A stretch of DNA of 64,000 bases from positions 4,465,001 to 4,529,000 of the forward strand of contig NZ_CP071139.1 of the NCBI RefSeq assembly GCF_017639205.1, in the 5' to 3' direction. Origin of the DNA: Streptomyces nojiriensis (GTDB lineage Bacteria; Actinomycetota; Actinomycetes; Streptomycetales; Streptomycetaceae). Of this stretch, positions 58,831 through 64,000 are shown in pieces (the first letter of the stretch is position 1; every line of letters begins with the position of its first letter). The position numbers and the translations under genes are program-made. The notes beneath the pieces are model-generated. The model had not been told where the DNA came from, ran no database searches, and worked only from the letters and a program-made list of their open reading frames with translations.

Positions 58831-60099
58831 TCAGTCGCCGCCGCCGCAGCCGCCGCCGCAGCTGCTTCCACAACTGCTGCCGCAACTGCTGCTGCCGCAG
58901 CCGCTGGAGGAGGTCCCGCAGCCCGAACCGCCGGAACCGCTCTCGGCGGCCTTGGCCCGCTGCGCCGCCCGCTCCTCGCGTTCCTTCAGGACGGCCGAGC
59001 GCCCGGCCGCGCGCCACCGGTGGAGGCCGTGCCGGCGGCGCGGGTGCAGCGGTACGGCCAGCACGCTGGTGGTGATCCGGGTGTTGCCGTAGTAAGTCGC
59101 GAACTCCAGGACGACCTCCGCGCCCTCGAAGGGCGCGCCGTACAGGACGGCCTCGAACGGCTCGCAGAACCGGTTGATGTCGTGGTGCTCCGTGCGGAGC
59201 CGCTCCTCGGAGCCGCCGAGCAGTGTCCGTACGCCGTCGACGGTGTTCTCGATGTGGTCGCGGAAGGCGATCAGGGGCTTCCCCGACGTGTCCCGGACGT
59301 CCGCGTACAGCCAGCTGTACGTGAGGGAGTCGCCCCGGATCCCGACGCGGAGGGCGGGCTGCGGTCCGGCGTGCAGGCGCCGGGCGGCGCGGCGGGCGCC
59401 GATGCCCCGGCCGAGCAGCGCCGTCGCGGGCACCAGCAGCAGGAGGGCCAGGACCTGTTGTCCCGTGGCGTCGTACGGGTGCTCCGGGTCCGCGCCGAGG
59501 TCCCGGGCCAGCGCCCACCAGAGGAGGGCGGCCGCGGCGAGGCAGAGCCCTCCGCCGGTCAGGATCATCGGCAGGCCGCGGCGTCGGTGGCGCCGGGGCA
59601 GTTCTTCGGGGAGTTCCCGGCGGCTGTCCCCGGCGGCGGCGAGCGCGAGGGCGCACTGCGCACGGCGGGCCCGCAGCCGCAGCAGCGCCCCCGTGAAGGC
59701 GGCGCCGCAGAGGGCGACGACCAGCCAGGACCCGGCCCGGCCCGGACCGTCCGACTCCGGCAGACCGGCCAGTTCGAACAGCGTGTACCCGGCCAGTGCG
59801 GGGGTGGCCACGACGGTCGCGGCCGGGATCATCCGGTACCAGAGGGGCAGGCCGACCAGCAGAAGGGCGGCCGGGTATCCGTCCCAGGAGGTACCGCGGT
59901 CCGGCACCTGCGGATCGCTCCACCCCAGCAGGACGAGCGCGACGAGCACCGGCAGGGCCAGCGCCCACGCGCCGAAGACCGGCCCGAACACGGCCGGGAC
60001 GGCCGCCTTCCGCCATCGCCCGGCGTCCTCGGCGCGCCAGACGGGAACGTCTCCGTCAGGTACGGCGGCCTCTGGCAGGTACTTCACCATGTCGCTCAC
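58831..60099 (-). CDS. Membrane protein with Cys-Gly-Ser-rich tail
   Basis: This 422-residue protein has about five hydrophobic segments: two near 33-60, two between 70 and 130 and one at about 175-205. A soluble C-terminal region has FRDHIENTVDGVRTLLGGSE and EVVLEFATYYGNTR. The last 30 residues are a run of Cys, Gly and Ser (GCGSSSCGSSCGSSC) that could bind metal or be a palmitoylation-like anchor. No family was recognised. It is the first gene of the three-gene envelope operon. Confidence 0.7.
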   Translation of the reverse strand: MSDMVKYLPEAAVPDGDVPVWRAEDAGRWRKAAVPAVFGPVFGAWALALPVLVALVLLGWSDPQVPDRGTSWDGYPAALLLVGLPLWYRMIPAATVVATPALAGYTLFELAGLPESDGPGRAGSWLVVALCGAAFTGALLRLRARRAQCALALAAAGDSRRELPEELPRRHRRRGLPMILTGGGLCLAAAALLWWALARDLGADPEHPYDATGQQVLALLLLVPATALLGRGIGARRAARRLHAGPQPALRVGIRGDSLTYSWLYADVRDTSGKPLIAFRDHIENTVDGVRTLLGGSEERLRTEHHDINRFCEPFEAVLYGAPFEGAEVVLEFATYYGNTRITTSVLAVPLHPRRRHGLHRWRAAGRSAVLKEREERAAQRAKAAESGSGGSGCGTSSSGCGSSSCGSSCGSSCGGGCGGGD

Positions 60100-60186
60100 G
60101 GCGTCAGTATGCGGGCGGGCTCCCGCAGGTCAGAAGGGGTTCGCGGGCCACGGAATCGCTACGGCCGCTTCCCCGCCGACCCCAAC

Positions 60187-60224
60187 GCCGAAGCCCCGCA
60201 CGGCGTTCCGTGCGGGGCTTCGGC
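60187..60224. terminator. Terminator of purSQL
   Basis: A 17-base near-perfect stem (gccgaagccccgcacgg and complement) with a small loop starts 18 bases past the purL stop. It also lies before the membrane protein operon start, which is transcribed away. Confidence 0.85.
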
Positions 60225-60241
60225 AGGACTGTCGCCGGGGA

Positions 60242-62487
<2,246 letters not shown>

Positions 62488-62491
<4 letters not shown>

Positions 62492-63168
62492 GCGCTGACC
62501 AGCTTCTTCAGGACCGAGGTGAAGAACGGGAGGCCGTCGGTGCGGCCCGTCCCGATCAGCGGCTCGACCGCGTGCTCGGGGTGCGGCATGAGGCCGACGA
62601 CGTTGCCCGCGGCGTTGGTGATGCCCGCGATGTCGCGCAGCGAACCGTTCGGGTTGCCGTCCAGGTAGCGGAAGGCCACTCGGCCTTCGGCCTCCAGTTC
62701 GTCGAGCGTGCGCTCGTCGGCGGTGTAGCGGCCGTCCATGTTCTTGAGCGGTACGGAGATCTCCTGGCCGGCGGTGTAGTCGCCGGTCCACGCGGTCTCC
62801 GCGTTCTCCACCCGCAGCTTCTGGTCACGGCAGATGAAGTGCAGGTGGTTGTTCCGGAGCATCGCCCCCGGCAGCAGGTGGGCCTCGGTGAGGACCTGGA
62901 AGCCGTTGCAGATGCCCAGGACGGGCATGCCGCCCTTGGCCTGCTCGATGATGGTCTCCATCACCGGCGAGAAGCGGGAGATGGCTCCGGCGCGCAGGTA
63001 GTCCCCGTAGGAGAAGCCGCCCGCGAGGACGACCGCGTCGACCTGGTGCAGGTCCTTGTCGCGGTGCCACAGCGAGACCGGCTCGGCCCCCGCGAGGCGG
63101 ACGGCGCGCAGCGAGTCACGGTCGTCGAGCGTTCCGGGGAACGTGACGACTCCGATGCGAGTGGTCAC
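62488..63168 (-). CDS. purQ: FGAM synthase glutaminase subunit PurQ
   Basis: This 226-residue class I glutaminase has the nucleophile in LGICNGFQVL and the HPEHA end of the catalytic triad. It supplies ammonia to PurL. The GTG at 63168 begins TTRIGVVTFPGT, the usual family start, 2 bases after the purS stop. Its own stop overlaps the purL start. Confidence 0.96.
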
Positions 63169-63170
63169 CG

Positions 63171-63416
63171 TCAGGCCTCGACCTTCACGGTGAAGTCTTC
63201 GATGACGGTGTTGGCGAGGAACGTTTCGGCCATCTTGTGGATGCGGTCGAGGGCGGCCTGGTCGACCGGTCCCTCCACCTCGAGCTCGAAGCGCTTCCCC
63301 TGGCGGACGTCGGCGATCCCTTCGAAGCCCAGGCGCGGCAGTGCACGCTGCACCGCCTGGCCCTGGGGGTCGAGGATCTCCGGCTTGAGCATGACGTCGA
63401 CTACGACGCGTGCCAT
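63171..63416 (-). CDS. purS: FGAM synthase subunit PurS
   Basis: The 81-residue protein starts MARVVVDVMLKPEILDPQGQ and has the PurS fold with VRQGKRFELEVEG. It bridges PurQ and PurL in the FGAM synthase complex. It is the first gene of the tight purSQL operon. The promoter lies in the 326-bp gap toward the Lsr2-like gene. Confidence 0.95.
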   Translation of the reverse strand: MARVVVDVMLKPEILDPQGQAVQRALPRLGFEGIADVRQGKRFELEVEGPVDQAALDRIHKMAETFLANTVIEDFTVKVEA

Positions 63417-63742
63417 CGGGCACTCCCGTGTGTGGTTGGTGCGAAGGCGGTTCCATCAGCGTACCCGGCGGAAATTTCTACGCGGGTAGATATCCCGGGG
63501 GCGTGATCACCGGGCCGTTTCGGCTTCACCAACGCTTCGCAAAATCCGCCGGAAAACCACGCGCCCGGCATTGCGGCGGGACACGCGGAGAGAATTAACT
63601 GGGCTTCGCAATGCAATGAGAATCGCGGTACAAAGGAATCACTCCGGATTCCGGATGAAAGTTGCATTGCCCCGAAACATCCACACAGGCGACATCGCCC
63701 CACGTCAGCACGTGGCGACGTCGCACGAAGGGACCGATATCC
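63417..63742. other. 326-bp divergent region between purS and the Lsr2-like gene
   Basis: No gene was found. TACCCG (63462-63467) and CGGGTA (63483-63488) form an inverted repeat with a 15-base spacer near the purS start. The part from 63590 to 63680 is AT-richer and probably holds the lsrL promoter. Confidence 0.4.
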
Positions 63743-64000
63743 GTGGCGCAGCGCGTAGTAGTCACGTTCTCCGACGACATCGACGGCGGAGAAGCGGCGG
63801 AAACGGTCGTGTTCGCTCTGGACGGAAAGTCCTACGAGATCGACCTCAATGCGGCGAACGCAAAGAAACTGCGGAAGGGCCTCGCCCCCTTCGTGGCCGC
63901 CGGGCGTCGCCAGTCGCGCTCGGGCAAGGCCTTCAAGCACACCGCCGTCGCCCCGGACCCGGCGGTCGTCCGCGCCTGGGCCCGGTCGAACCAGTACGAC
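63743..64000 (+). CDS. lsrL: Lsr2-family nucleoid protein (3' partial)
   Basis: The 86 visible residues read AQRVVVTFSDDIDGGEAAET, then VFALDGKSYEIDLNAANAKK, then a linker and the start of the C-terminal AT-hook-like domain (DPAVVRAWARSNQYD). Lsr2 proteins coat AT-rich DNA and silence foreign genes. The position next to purSQL is that of the second copy (LsrL, SCO4076) in S. coelicolor. The GTG at 63743 has GAAGGGA about eight bases upstream. The gene runs off the window. Confidence 0.9.
   Translation, partial: MAQRVVVTFSDDIDGGEAAETVVFALDGKSYEIDLNAANAKKLRKGLAPFVAAGRRQSRSGKAFKHTAVAPDPAVVRAWARSNQYD

Overview
The window is a chromosomal segment of a Streptomyces-type actinobacterium. It has very high GC, GTG and TTG starts, GTGA/ATGA stop-start overlaps, and a gene order that matches the conserved Streptomyces neighbourhoods of atrA, bldC, vdh and the pur genes. 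No replication origin, rRNA operon, CRISPR array or complete transposase was seen.

Layout. (1) 1-23.7 kb is mostly a conserved core. It holds the end of an MFS transporter, a PAS/PP2C/ATPase regulator, a type II NADH dehydrogenase divergent from atrA, an ECF sigma factor fused to its own anti-sigma, membrane and carbohydrate-binding parts, an AfsR-like regulator, a MarR/MFS divergon with four operator-like palindromes, an orphan asparagine-synthase-like macrolactam cyclase, a sporulation-associated regulator, an L-2-hydroxyglutarate oxidase, trmB, a PrsW-like protease, an M23 peptidase and a membrane PP2C phosphatase. It ends at an initiator tRNA-Met. (2) 23.8-36.8 kb, between tRNA-fMet and tRNA-Lys, is an accessory island that is locally AT-richer. 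It carries a palindromic MITE-like element, a seven-gene RiPP cluster on the minus strand, a decayed SpoIIE-type phosphatase, a GNAT-AAA+ fusion and a group of small poorly known genes including two DUF5994 paralogues. (3) 36.8-64 kb is core again: a DEAD-box helicase with 132-bp internal repeats, two fluoride channels with a minimal metallopeptidase, tRNA-Glu/Asp/Phe, a DsbA/CcdA pair, hrpA, a second tRNA-Asp, bldC, vdh, a DUF3073 gene, purM, purF, a Tat-exported sulfatase, a three-gene envelope operon, purSQL and the start of an Lsr2-like nucleoid protein.

The most interesting system is the RiPP cluster at 24594-31678. In transcription order it encodes an HExxH protein resembling the aKG-HExxH peptide beta-hydroxylases, a SPASM-type radical SAM enzyme, a stand-alone PqqD-like recognition protein, a 58-residue candidate precursor, a second radical SAM enzyme with a cobalamin-type N-terminal region and a C-terminal PqqD-like domain, an MFS exporter and a GNAT acetyltransferase. 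The precursor gene has a nine-base full-match ribosome binding site and sits between two strong hairpins. The second radical SAM gene is broken by a single extra base. The HExxH gene has a TTA codon near its start, which suggests bldA control. I cannot assign the cluster to a named RiPP class from the sequence alone.

Regulatory links visible in the DNA are an AtrA-type operator in the ndh/atrA intergenic region, paired palindromes for the MarR protein, and terminators at most operon ends. Identifications rest on motifs, domain order and gene context read by eye; no database search was run.
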